Source: JAIMBK01 sp040755975 (GTDB lineage Bacteria > Bacillota > Desulfotomaculia > Desulfotomaculales > Nap2-2B). From it: DNA of 25,571 bases. Within the stretch, counting starts at the first letter, position 1, and every line of letters starts with the position of its first letter. The stretch lies in contig JBFLZY010000039.1 of assembly GCA_040755975.1 (NCBI GenBank), positions 1 through 25,571 on the forward strand. The letters run 5' to 3'. Of this stretch, positions 7,237 to 14,517 are shown one piece after another. The notes under the pieces were generated by a model, which made no database searches, was not told where the DNA came from, and saw only the letters and a list, made by a program, of their open reading frames with translations. The position numbers and the translations under genes were made by a program.

Positions 7237-8223
7237 GTGACTCATCACAAGGACGCCCACGGGCAGTTAATCAGCGGAAAAAAGGCTGTTGTCACCGGCG
7301 GGGCGGGGTTTATCGGCTCCCACCTGGTCGAAGAGCTGGCGCCGGGCAACGAGGTAATCATTATCGACGATTTGAGCAGCGGCCGGATGGAAAATATCGA
7401 ACCCTTCCTGGAAATGCCGGGTGTTTCTTTCATTCGCGGGAGCATCGCCGATCTCCCCCTTTTGCAAAAAATTTTCCGGGGCGCCGACTACGTCTTCCAC
7501 CAGGCGGCCTTAACCCAGGTGCCGCAAAGCGTGGCCGACCCGCTGGCGGCCGACGAGACGAACGTCCGGGGTACTTTAAACGTGTTAATCGCCGCCCGGG
7601 ACAACAAAGTGAAGAAAGTGGTTTACGCTTCCTCCTGTTCGGTTTACGGGAACAACCCCGGGACCCCTTCCCAAAGGGAGGACCTGCTCCCGAATCCGCT
7701 TTCGCCGTACGCGGTCACCAAGCTTGCCGGCGAACTTTACTGCCGGGTGTTCGCAGAAATTTACGCCCTGCCCACCGCCATTCTGCGCTATTTCAACGTC
7801 TACGGCCCCCGCCAGAACCCGGATTCCCGGTACGCGGCGGTGATTCCGATTTTCATCAACAGGGTTTTGGCCGGGCTCCCGCCCATCATCTACGGGGACG
7901 GCGCGCAGGTGCGGGACTTCATTTTCGTGAAGGACGTGGTCCGGGCAAACCTACTGGCGGCGGTCAACTACTCCCCCGGCCCGGTGAACATCGGCACCGG
8001 CACGGCAACTTCGGTCAGGGAACTGGCCGAAATAATCATTGCCCTGGCCGGCAACGGCGCAAGCCCGCTCCGACCGGTCTACGCCCCGCCCCGCCCGGCC
8101 GACCCGCGGGCCAGCCGGGCGGACGTCGAAAAAGCGCGGGCGCTGGGATTTACGCCCCGCTATTCGCTGGCGGAAGGGATCGAGATCACCTGGCGGAGCT
8201 TCTCAATCACACCCGGGAAATAG
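7237..8223 (+). CDS. NAD-dependent UDP-sugar epimerase/dehydratase (extended SDR)
   Basis: This is a 328-residue extended short-chain dehydrogenase/reductase. It has a GGAGFIG NAD-binding loop at residues 21-27, the ASSCSVYG active-site serine segment, and a YAVTK (YxxxK) catalytic pair. Family-typical LRYFNVYGPRQNP and GDGAQVRDFIFVKDVV follow. The segment AALTQVPQSVADP resembles UDP-N-acetylhexosamine 4-epimerases of the WbpP/Gne group, but UDP-glucuronate or UDP-glucose activity cannot be excluded. The GTG at 7237 was chosen because AAGGAG lies 8 nt upstream; an in-frame ATG at 7201 has no ribosome site. It precedes the galE-like gene by 26 nt and feeds nucleotide sugars for surface polysaccharide. 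Confidence 0.88.
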   Translation: MTHHKDAHGQLISGKKAVVTGGAGFIGSHLVEELAPGNEVIIIDDLSSGRMENIEPFLEMPGVSFIRGSIADLPLLQKIFRGADYVFHQAALTQVPQSVADPLAADETNVRGTLNVLIAARDNKVKKVVYASSCSVYGNNPGTPSQREDLLPNPLSPYAVTKLAGELYCRVFAEIYALPTAILRYFNVYGPRQNPDSRYAAVIPIFINRVLAGLPPIIYGDGAQVRDFIFVKDVVRANLLAAVNYSPGPVNIGTGTATSVRELAEIIIALAGNGASPLRPVYAPPRPADPRASRADVEKARALGFTPRYSLAEGIEITWRSFSITPGK

Positions 8224-8249
8224 GTAAGCAGGGGAAGGAAGTGATTTGT

Positions 8250-9239
8250 TTGCACGTCCTGGTCACCGGCGGTGCGGGGTATATCGGCAGCCATACGGTG
8301 AAAGAGCTGGTAAAGGCCGGGCACCGGGTCACCGTGCTGGACAATTTAAGCAAAGGACACCGGGCGGCCGTCCGCAACGCCGCCTTTATTCAGGCCGGCC
8401 TGACCAACAAAAATTTCCTTACCGAACTGCTGAGAGCGCAAAAAATCGAAGCCGTCATGCACTTTGCCGCCAGCAGCCTGGTGGGCGAATCCATGCAGCG
8501 CCCGGCCGTCTACTACCAGAACAATGTGGTGAACGGCCTTAACCTGCTGGAGGCCATGCGGGAAGCGGGCGTGCCCTACTTTGTCTTCTCCTCCACCGCC
8601 GCCGTTTACGGCGAACCCGTCCAGACTCCCATCACCGAGGACCACCCCGCCCTTCCCACCAATCCTTACGGGGCCACCAAGCTGGCCGTGGAGGAAGCAC
8701 TGGCCTGGTATTACCGGGCTTACGGCCTAAAATACATTTCCCTGCGCTATTTCAACGCTGCCGGAGCCGACCCGGATGGAGACCTGGGCGAAGACCACGA
8801 TCCGGAAACCCATCTCATCCCGCTGGTTTTGAAGGCCGCCCTGGGGCAGCTGCCCGCCGTGAAGGTTTTCGGCAGTGATTACCCAACCCCCGACGGCACC
8901 TGCATCCGGGATTATATCCACGTCACCGACCTGGCCGCCGCGCACGTCCTGGCCCTGGAAGCGCTGGCCGAAGGCAAAAAATCCGCCGTCTACAACCTGG
9001 GCAGCGGAAACGGTTACTCCGTACTGGAAGTAATTGAAACAGCCGGGCGGGTAACCGGCAGCCGCCTGCCCAAAATTTTTACCGCCCGCCGGCCCGGGGA
9101 CCCCGCCGTGCTCGTCGCCTCCTCAGAAAAAATAAGGCGCGAACTGGGCTGGAAACCGCGGTACGGAGACCTCCCTACCATCATTGAAACGGCCTGGCGC
9201 TGGCACCGGCACCACCCGCGGGGTTACCCGAAAAACTGA
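8250..9239 (+). CDS. galE: UDP-glucose 4-epimerase
   Basis: This 329-residue SDR enzyme interconverts UDP-glucose and UDP-galactose. It shows GGAGYIGSH at the N terminus and the FSSTAAVYG serine/threonine site. NPYGATK carries the catalytic tyrosine and lysine, and LRYFNAAGAD is characteristic of GalE. The C-terminal RRPGDPAVLVASSEKIRRELGW is also GalE-specific and distinguishes it from the upstream paralogue. The start is TTG 8250, giving the usual LHVLVTGGAGYIG beginning with GGAAGG-type ribosome site 8 nt upstream; GTG 8241 is the alternative. It is probably co-transcribed with the upstream epimerase gene. No clear terminator is visible after it. Confidence 0.92.
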   Translation: MHVLVTGGAGYIGSHTVKELVKAGHRVTVLDNLSKGHRAAVRNAAFIQAGLTNKNFLTELLRAQKIEAVMHFAASSLVGESMQRPAVYYQNNVVNGLNLLEAMREAGVPYFVFSSTAAVYGEPVQTPITEDHPALPTNPYGATKLAVEEALAWYYRAYGLKYISLRYFNAAGADPDGDLGEDHDPETHLIPLVLKAALGQLPAVKVFGSDYPTPDGTCIRDYIHVTDLAAAHVLALEALAEGKKSAVYNLGSGNGYSVLEVIETAGRVTGSRLPKIFTARRPGDPAVLVASSEKIRRELGWKPRYGDLPTIIETAWRWHRHHPRGYPKN

Positions 9240-9264
9240 CTTTTCATCTCCCCACCCCCTCCCC

Positions 9265-9293
9265 TTGACAAGAAAGGAAAGTGTAGCTATAAT
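9265..9293 (+). promoter_or_regulatory. Consensus sigma-A promoter of the toxin-antitoxin pair
   Basis: TTGACA (9265-9270) and TATAAT (9288-9293) match consensus exactly with a 17-nt spacer. So strong a promoter implies that repression is needed. Confidence 0.9.
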
Positions 9294-9303
9294 CATAGCA
9301 ACA
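9282..9303. promoter_or_regulatory. Inverted repeat over the -10 box (likely antitoxin operator)
   Basis: TGTAGCTAT and ATAGCAACA flank AATC and match at 8 of 9 positions. The dyad covers the -10 hexamer. Phd/YefM antitoxins autorepress through such dyads, so this is the probable operator. Confidence 0.6.
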
Positions 9304-9344
9304 CAAACAGATAAGACGGCAAAACTGAAGTGAGGTAATGAGGC

Positions 9345-9689
9345 ATGCCAAACATTAATTTTATCAGCACACGGGAATTGAAGAACAAAACAAACGAAAT
9401 CCTTCACGCCACCGAAACGGGGAATCTAATTGTGGTGACCCGTTACGGCAAGCCCGTCGCCACCATCAAGCCGTTCCAGGAAAGCGACCTTACCGGCAGG
9501 GAAAACCGCAGTTCGCTTTATCAGAAAATCAGGAGGCAGATTGCCCAAAAACACCCACAGTTGCTTGCCATGACAAAAGAAGAACTGCGGCAATTGAACG
9601 ACGAAATATCTGGAAAAGTAAAGGGATTCTCTTCCTGGCAGGAAATGGACAGGGCCGCCAAGGGTGATTTTTATGGTTTTTCTCGATAG
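9345..9689 (+). CDS. Phd/YefM-type antitoxin
   Basis: This is a 114-residue protein. Residues 1-50 match the Phd/YefM DNA-binding fold, with FISTRELKNKTNEILHATETG and IVVTRYGKPVATIKP being typical. The longer, charged C-terminal part (residues 55-114) would wrap the toxin. A GAGG-type ribosome site precedes the ATG. It overlaps the next gene by 17 nt, which is normal for antitoxin-first pairs. The promoter carries a dyad that this protein probably binds. Family members neutralise either RelE/Doc or PIN toxins; here the neighbour is a PIN protein. Confidence 0.88.
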   Translation: MPNINFISTRELKNKTNEILHATETGNLIVVTRYGKPVATIKPFQESDLTGRENRSSLYQKIRRQIAQKHPQLLAMTKEELRQLNDEISGKVKGFSSWQEMDRAAKGDFYGFSR

Positions 9690-10122
9690 CAATATTTTCC
9701 TTTTAGACCGCTTTTTCCCCAGGGATAACAACCACAAGGCGAACAAACAGTTCCTGGAGAGAATAAACAAAGCGGGGATAAGAACAGCCCTTCCGTTTTT
9801 TACACTTTTAGAAATCTGCGGAATCGCTTCTTTTAACCTATCCGCCGAGGAGCAGGAAAAATGGTTATATTCGTTTCCGGAAGTGTACCCCGTTGAAATT
9901 CTTGACCCTTTTGAACGCCCGGGGGAAGCAACGGGCAACACCGATTACTTCAGCGAATTAACGGCGTACATCACGAAGAAAATGACCGTCGGCGACGCCA
10001 TCTTTTTAAGAGAAGCAGAAATGTACGGGGCCGCGGCCATTGTAACCTGGAACAAAAAACATTTCTCCGGCAGAACAGCCATCGCGGTTTTTACACCCCG
10101 GGAATATATTCAAAGACAGTGA
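9673..10122 (+). CDS. PIN-domain ribonuclease toxin (VapC-like)
   Basis: This 149-residue protein has the PIN-domain acidic residues in FLDSNIFLLD near the N terminus, LLEICG at about residue 47, and TVGDAIFLREAEMYGAAAIVTWNKKHF near the C terminus. The last matches the D..D/TxN pattern of Mg-dependent VapC endoribonucleases. The ATG at 9673 was chosen because AGGGTGA lies 5 nt upstream; a GTG at 9664 is also in frame. It is slightly longer than the usual 130 residues. It is coupled to the Phd-type antitoxin by overlap. The RNA target is unknown. Confidence 0.85.
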   Translation: MVFLDSNIFLLDRFFPRDNNHKANKQFLERINKAGIRTALPFFTLLEICGIASFNLSAEEQEKWLYSFPEVYPVEILDPFERPGEATGNTDYFSELTAYITKKMTVGDAIFLREAEMYGAAAIVTWNKKHFSGRTAIAVFTPREYIQRQ

Positions 10123-10189
10123 AATCTCCAAACCCGGAGGCACCGGTCACCCTTTTTTAACCGTCCGGATTCATTCAGCAACTAAGTAC

Positions 10190-10240
10190 TTACCGCCGCT
10201 GCCCTCATAATGACTTTCAGACCAAACACTGCGGCGGCAA
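10190..10240. repeat. Intergenic inverted repeat
   Basis: TTACCGCCGC (10190-10199) and GCGGCGGCAA (10231-10240) are complementary at 9 of 10 positions around a 31-nt loop. There is no T tract. A second small hairpin (AGGTGC ... GCACCT) lies near 10269-10293. No open reading frame with coding character is seen in 10123-10319; this stretch may be degraded mobile DNA. Confidence 0.4.
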
Positions 10241-10319
10241 GCAACTGATTGCCGTAATTATTTGGACAAGGTGCTATAAAAGATACGGCACCTGGGGCGG
10301 AAAAAAACCAACCTTATCA

Positions 10320-10348
10320 TTGACAAAAATTTCTACGAAATATATATT
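10320..10348 (+). promoter_or_regulatory. Promoter of the tetR remnant
   Basis: TTGACA (10320-10325) and TATATT (10343-10348) are separated by 17 nt, just upstream of the TetR-type operator. Confidence 0.75.
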
Positions 10349-10353
10349 TAGAT

Positions 10354-10367
10354 TGACCACTCGGTCA
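10354..10367. promoter_or_regulatory. TetR-type operator
   Basis: TGACC and GGTCA are inverted around ACTC, 6 nt after the -10 box. This is the form of many TetR/AcrR operators. The matching regulator gene downstream is broken, so the site is an orphan unless another TetR protein uses it. Confidence 0.65.
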
Positions 10368-10392
10368 TTAATTTCCTAGAAGAGGTATTTTT

Positions 10393-10500
10393 ATGGCAGG
10401 TAATAATATCCGAACATACAGTAGAGACAGTGATCTTGTCCGTGAAAGAAGAGAAGAAATAGCAAGGGCAGCTGCAACCCTTTTTGTAAAAAAAGGGTAT
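10393..10500 (+). pseudogene. TetR-family regulator, 5' stub
   Basis: The first 36 codons read as a TetR N terminus, with DLVRERREEIARAAATLFVK followed by KGY, the classic helix 1 of the DNA-binding domain. AGAGG lies 7 nt upstream and there is a good promoter. After KKGY, where TS..IA of helix 2 should follow, the similarity ends abruptly at about 10500. The sequence there becomes the 3' end of a different gene on the opposite strand. The frame stays open to 10647 but encodes unrelated residues. This looks like a deletion or rearrangement junction. Confidence 0.7.
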
Positions 10501-10518
10501 TTGAAAAGGGGCGGTCTT

Positions 10519-10915
10519 TTAGGCCTTTCGTCCCAGGCCTTCTTTTTCCGTCATCTCTTCTATGTCGATGCGGACGACGCCCGTTCCGGCGAGGCTTACT
10601 TCCGGAATCTCCCCGTAACCGCCTTCCGGCTGGTACTTTTTGAGTAAAAGTTTTAAGGCGAGGAGCTTTTCTTCCCTGTCGTCGATGACCCTCGCCCTTC
10701 CCTTGATAATTACGCTTCTGTACAGATACGCAGCCCGGCACGGGAGACCTTCGGCCCTCACGTAGGCAATCGGCTGGTCTACCTCGAAGCAGACCCGGTA
10801 GTTTTCAAAATCCGCAACTCCAGTTCTTTCGGCCCTTTAAAGTACAAACGGCGTCTTGCTTTAACTGCCGGACTGTTATATATTTTGTGTACGGGAAAAA
10901 ACGAAGGGGGGTAAT
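10519..10915 (-). pseudogene. Pyridoxamine 5'-phosphate oxidase/NimA-like flavoprotein, broken
   Basis: The C-terminal part reads NYRVCFEVDQPIAYVRAEG, then AYLYRSVIIKGRARVIDD and EEKLLALKLLLKKYQP. These are hallmarks of the PNPOx-like FMN-binding family that includes nitroimidazole-resistance NimA proteins. Upstream, the matching PVHKIYN and LYFKGPKE segments lie in a different frame, so a frameshift occurs near 10825, and the frame carrying the C-terminal part meets a TAA close by. The first 40 or so residues are missing where the DJ-1 gene begins. Calling it a pseudogene is more consistent than accepting an 80-residue ORF (10519-10761). Confidence 0.6.
10856..10884 (+). promoter_or_regulatory. 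Possible promoter of the DJ-1/PfpI gene
   Basis: TTGCTT (10856-10861) and TATATT (10879-10884) are separated by 17 nt, about 37 nt before the start codon and inside the PNPOx remnant. Confidence 0.4.
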
Positions 10916-10920
10916 GGATC

Positions 10921-11436
10921 TTGCCCGCGAAAGGAAAAATTGCCCTGTTCGTGGAGGAAATGTACAACGAGCACGAGTTCTGGTACCCTTACTACCGGAT
11001 GATCGAAGCCGGTTACGAAGTGGTCGTCGTCGGCACCGGCAGACAGGAGATTTTCACCAGCAAGCTCGGGATGCCCGCCAGGCCCGACGTAACCGCCGAC
11101 AAAGTAAAGACGGAAGAACTGGCGGCGGTGATCATCCCCGGCGGCTTCGCCCCCGACAAGATGCGGATAAACCAGGACATGCTGCGGATCGTCCGGGAGG
11201 CGCTGGCCGGCGGAAAGGTGGTGGCCGCCATCTGCCATGCCGGCTGGGTGCTGGTTTCCGCCGGGATACTCAAAGGGAGGAAGGCCACCGGCTGCATAAT
11301 GATAAAAGACGATCTCGTCAACGCCGGCGCCGAGTACCTGGACCAGGAAGTGGTGGTGGACGGCAACCTGATTACTTCCCGGCTGCCCGGCGACCTGCCG
11401 GCATTTTGCCGGGAAATATTGAAAAAATTAGGATAG
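10921..11436 (+). CDS. DJ-1/PfpI family protein (class I glutamine amidotransferase-like)
   Basis: This 171-residue protein has the DJ-1/PfpI fold. It shows KIALFVEEMYNEHEFWYPYYR at the N terminus, a nucleophile elbow AAICHAGWVLVSAGILKGRK (Cys and His adjacent, about residues 103-104), and AGAEYLDQEVVVDGNLITSR. These match the PfpI/YhbO group, reported as proteases, chaperones or deglycases. The exact activity here is not known. The TTG start at 10921 is chosen because AGGGGGGT lies about 9 nt upstream and the N terminus fits the family. It is 38 nt upstream of the nucleoside kinase gene and may be co-transcribed with it. Confidence 0.88.
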   Translation: MPAKGKIALFVEEMYNEHEFWYPYYRMIEAGYEVVVVGTGRQEIFTSKLGMPARPDVTADKVKTEELAAVIIPGGFAPDKMRINQDMLRIVREALAGGKVVAAICHAGWVLVSAGILKGRKATGCIMIKDDLVNAGAEYLDQEVVVDGNLITSRLPGDLPAFCREILKKLG

Positions 11437-11474
11437 AATTAGACAAAAGAAAAATATGAAGGAGGGGCGCCGCA

Positions 11475-13151
11475 GTGGAGCCCGCTCTTAAAAAACAAGC
11501 CTTGATCAGCGTCGAGATCGCCGGGGCGGGAGCGCTCACCGTCCCCGGCGGAACAAAGGTCTCCGAACTGCTGGCTTACGCTCCCGCCAGAAAGCTGCCC
11601 GCCCTGGGAGTGCGGGTCAACAACGCGGTGAAGGATCTGGAATACCCCTTAAACAACGACTGCCGCCTGGAATTCGTCGATTACAGCTCCGAAGACGGCC
11701 GCCGCATTTACGCGCGCAGCCTGATCACGGTTTTCTCCCGGGCTGCGCAGGAAGTTTTTCCAGGTTCTACAGTAGCGGTGAAGCACACCCTTGGAAACGG
11801 GATTTACAGCGTGATCAGGCTCAACCGGGCCTTAAGGGAAAAGGACATCGCCCTGATCGAGAGCCGGATGCGGGAAATCGTGGCCGCCGACGAACCCGTT
11901 TTCAAAAAACGCCTCCCTAAAGAAAAGGCTTTGGAGCTGCTGCAAAAAGCAGGGCACGAGGAAGAGGCGGAACTTCTCAAGTACCATCCCCTTGCCCAGG
12001 TGGATCTACACGCCTGCGGCCACTTCCCTGATTTTTCACCCGGGCCGCTCGTACCCCGGACGGGCCTCCTGAAAACTTTCCGGCTGCGCTTTTACCTGCC
12101 GGGGTTCATCCTGGAACTGCCCACCGCCGACGACCCGGAAACGGTACCGGAATACGTAGAGCAGGGCAAGCTGGCAAATATCTACTTTGAAGCGGACAAA
12201 TGGGGGAAGGTCCTGGGAGTGAGGAGCGTCGCCTCTTTAAACAGGGTGATTGAAAAGGGTGAGGCCGAGGAGCTGATCCGGGCGGCGGAAGCCTTCCACG
12301 AAAAAAAGATCGGTCAGATTGCGGACCTCATCGCCGCCAATATCGACCGGATCCGCCTCGTCTTGATCGCCGGACCCTCTTCTTCCGGCAAAACAACCTT
12401 CATCCAGCGGCTGGCCACGCAGTTGCGGGTCAACGGCATCCACCCGGTGCCGCTTTCGCTGGACAACTATTTCGTCGACCGGGAAAAGACCCCCCGGGAC
12501 GAATCCGGGCGGTACGACTTCGAATGCCTGGATGCCATTGACCGGCCTCTTTTCAACGATCAGCTCAGCAAATTAATTCAGGGGGAAGAGGTGGAGCTGC
12601 CCTATTTCAATTTCAAAACCGGCCGGCGCGAATTCCGCGGCGAAAAGCTGCGCCTAAAAGAAACAGATTTGATTATTGTGGAAGGAATTCACGGGTTAAA
12701 CGACCAGTTGACCAGTTCCATCCCCCTGGGCCGGAAGTTTAAAATATACGTCAGCGCTTTAACGCAGCTCAACCTGGACAACCACAACCGCATCCCCACC
12801 ACGGATCTGCGCATCATCCGGCGGATCGTGCGGGATCACCGCTGCCGCAGCCACAACGCCCGGGAAACCATCCAGATGTGGCCGCTGGTGCGCAAAGGGG
12901 AGGAAAAGTACATCTTTCCGTTCCAGGAGAGTGCGGACGTAATGTTTAACTCCGCCCTGGTTTACGAACTGGCTGTCTTGAAAAATTACGCCCAACCGCT
13001 TTTGAAGGAAATTACTCCGGAATTCCCGGAGTACTCGGAAGCAAAAAGGCTCCTTATGTTTTTGAGCTACTTTACCCCTTTGAGCGACGCCGCCGTTCCG
13101 GCCAACTCCATCGTCCGGGAGTTCATCGGAAACAGCTGCTACCTGGACTGA
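11475..13151 (+). CDS. TGS-domain nucleoside (uridine) kinase
   Basis: This 558-residue protein is built in three parts. Residues about 10-70 are a TGS/ThrRS-N-like beta-grasp domain. Residues about 75-260 resemble the threonyl-tRNA synthetase second additional domain (VKHTLGNGIYSVIRLNR). The rest is a uridine-kinase/phosphoribulokinase-type P-loop kinase with GPSSSGKTT (residues 300-308), SLDNYFVDREKTPRDE and IIVEGIHGLN. This architecture is widespread in Firmicutes and is annotated as nucleoside kinase; its substrate has not been settled for all members. The GTG start is supported by GGAGGGG 7 nt upstream. The 3' end overlaps the convergent dehydratase-family gene by 13 nt. Confidence 0.92.
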   Translation: MEPALKKQALISVEIAGAGALTVPGGTKVSELLAYAPARKLPALGVRVNNAVKDLEYPLNNDCRLEFVDYSSEDGRRIYARSLITVFSRAAQEVFPGSTVAVKHTLGNGIYSVIRLNRALREKDIALIESRMREIVAADEPVFKKRLPKEKALELLQKAGHEEEAELLKYHPLAQVDLHACGHFPDFSPGPLVPRTGLLKTFRLRFYLPGFILELPTADDPETVPEYVEQGKLANIYFEADKWGKVLGVRSVASLNRVIEKGEAEELIRAAEAFHEKKIGQIADLIAANIDRIRLVLIAGPSSSGKTTFIQRLATQLRVNGIHPVPLSLDNYFVDREKTPRDESGRYDFECLDAIDRPLFNDQLSKLIQGEEVELPYFNFKTGRREFRGEKLRLKETDLIIVEGIHGLNDQLTSSIPLGRKFKIYVSALTQLNLDNHNRIPTTDLRIIRRIVRDHRCRSHNARETIQMWPLVRKGEEKYIFPFQESADVMFNSALVYELAVLKNYAQPLLKEITPEFPEYSEAKRLLMFLSYFTPLSDAAVPANSIVREFIGNSCYLD

Positions 13152-14374
13152 AGCGCTTCCAGGAAGGCCTGCACCCGGGTGCGCACCTGCTCTTCGGCGT
13201 AGGCCCGGGGGTCGGTCATGTCCGCCTCGACGAGCAGCCCCGGAACGCCGGTTGCCGCCGTCACCCGGCGGCGGATTTCTTCCTGGATCAGCGAATAAGG
13301 TTTGCAGGAACGGTTTGAATGCATGACGAAGCCGTCCACCGCAAACTCTTCGATCAGCCTGACCATATCCCGCACCCGGTAGGCAATCCCCTGGTTTAAA
13401 AAAATGCCCGTATAGATGCGCGCCACGCTCTCCAGAGGCTCGCCCGGGAATATTTCCACGGCCCAGCCGCCGGCGTAGGTATCCACCACAAAGCAGGCAC
13501 CCTTCTCCGAAAAGGTCTTAAAAAACCCGAAGAGACGCGGCCAGATGGCAATGTTGTCCCAGAGCAGGCGGTACTTTTCCCCGGAAACGGCGGCCACCCC
13601 TTTTTGCACCCGCTCTTTTACCTCGGCAAGAAGCTTCCGGTAGTAGGCCACCGCCCCCTTTGTCCCGCGCATGACAACGATGGGGGCAAGGTGCAAAAAC
13701 ATGTCGGGGATGTTTAAAGGAGAGGGGCGGTTCCGGCAGAGATAACGGATTTCCCGCCATAATTCCACCACTTCCCAGCTGAGCAGAAGGTGCCTTTCCA
13801 GGGAAGCCGCGCTGAACCTCCGCCCCGTCAGCTTTTCCAAACCGGTGATCATCTCCCGCAGCTGCCCCTGCACGTAATCTACAGCGTGCGCCGGAGGCCC
13901 CCCGTTTCCGGCAACAAAAGGCGTGTCGATGATGAAGAGAGGTACCCGGTAGTGCCGGGCCAGGACTTCGTACCACTTTAAAACCGTGCCGCAGATGTTG
14001 TTGCAGGCGACGAGCAGGTCCGGAGCGGGAAGCCCGCCCGCCGGGGCGATCTCCGGCCGGAACACGGCGCCCAGGTTGGAGCGGGCGTAAGAGCAGAGGT
14101 CCTGCACGTAACCGCGGTTCTCCGCTTCCTGGCACAACGGAAGGGAAGCGCGGGCCGTGCCGCAAACGGCCCCGTAATTTTCGGGGTAAACGGTGTAAAT
14201 GCCGAAAACCCTCAAGATCTCCACCGGAGCCCCGCTGGTAACCCAGGCCAGGGGCTTCTTCAGCGGCCTGCCCCACCACCGGTGGTAGCGGGCGAAAAGG
14301 TAATGTTTTTCCATCGTCCGGCGCAGTTGCCCGGTCGTTTTCAACGGAAGGTAGCTTTTTGTTTTCGTAGACAC
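13139..14374 (-). CDS. 2-hydroxyacyl-CoA dehydratase / benzoyl-CoA reductase family subunit (BadE/HgdA-like)
   Basis: This 411-residue member of PF06050 belongs to the family whose subunits bind a [4Fe-4S] cluster and accept electrons from an ATP-driven activator. Cysteines fall in family positions: DLCSYARSN (about Cys94), CNNICGTVLKWYE (about 124/128) and HSNRSCKPYS near residue 357. The C-terminal LLVEADMTDPR and EQVRTRVQAFLEAL are characteristic. The GTG start at 14374 is supported by GAGGTGA 7 nt upstream. It is the last gene of the leftward operon behind a second family member and an acyl-CoA synthetase. No activator ATPase gene (HgdC/BadF type) is visible in the window. The substrate is unknown. 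Confidence 0.87.
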   Translation of the reverse strand: MSTKTKSYLPLKTTGQLRRTMEKHYLFARYHRWWGRPLKKPLAWVTSGAPVEILRVFGIYTVYPENYGAVCGTARASLPLCQEAENRGYVQDLCSYARSNLGAVFRPEIAPAGGLPAPDLLVACNNICGTVLKWYEVLARHYRVPLFIIDTPFVAGNGGPPAHAVDYVQGQLREMITGLEKLTGRRFSAASLERHLLLSWEVVELWREIRYLCRNRPSPLNIPDMFLHLAPIVVMRGTKGAVAYYRKLLAEVKERVQKGVAAVSGEKYRLLWDNIAIWPRLFGFFKTFSEKGACFVVDTYAGGWAVEIFPGEPLESVARIYTGIFLNQGIAYRVRDMVRLIEEFAVDGFVMHSNRSCKPYSLIQEEIRRRVTAATGVPGLLVEADMTDPRAYAEEQVRTRVQAFLEALQSR

Positions 14375-14517
14375 CGCAAGATCACCTCGGAAAATCCCTC
14401 AAAAGTAGATTTTTTCCCAAAAATAGGGTTCTGCCTCATCCTTTTCCATCAGGCTGCCATAAAAACTTTACCCGTCGGCCGTGGCCGTCGCTGAAGAGCT
14501 CCGGGCTTGTGCAGAGC

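Noticed and set aside
7185..9239. A 684-codon open frame spanning both epimerase genes
   Set aside because: Its first half is arginine- and proline-rich shadow sequence in the wrong frame of the upstream epimerase; only the part from about 8250 encodes GalE.
10393..10647. An 84-residue TetR protein
   Set aside because: Only the first 36 residues match TetR; the rest is antisense to the PNPOx remnant.
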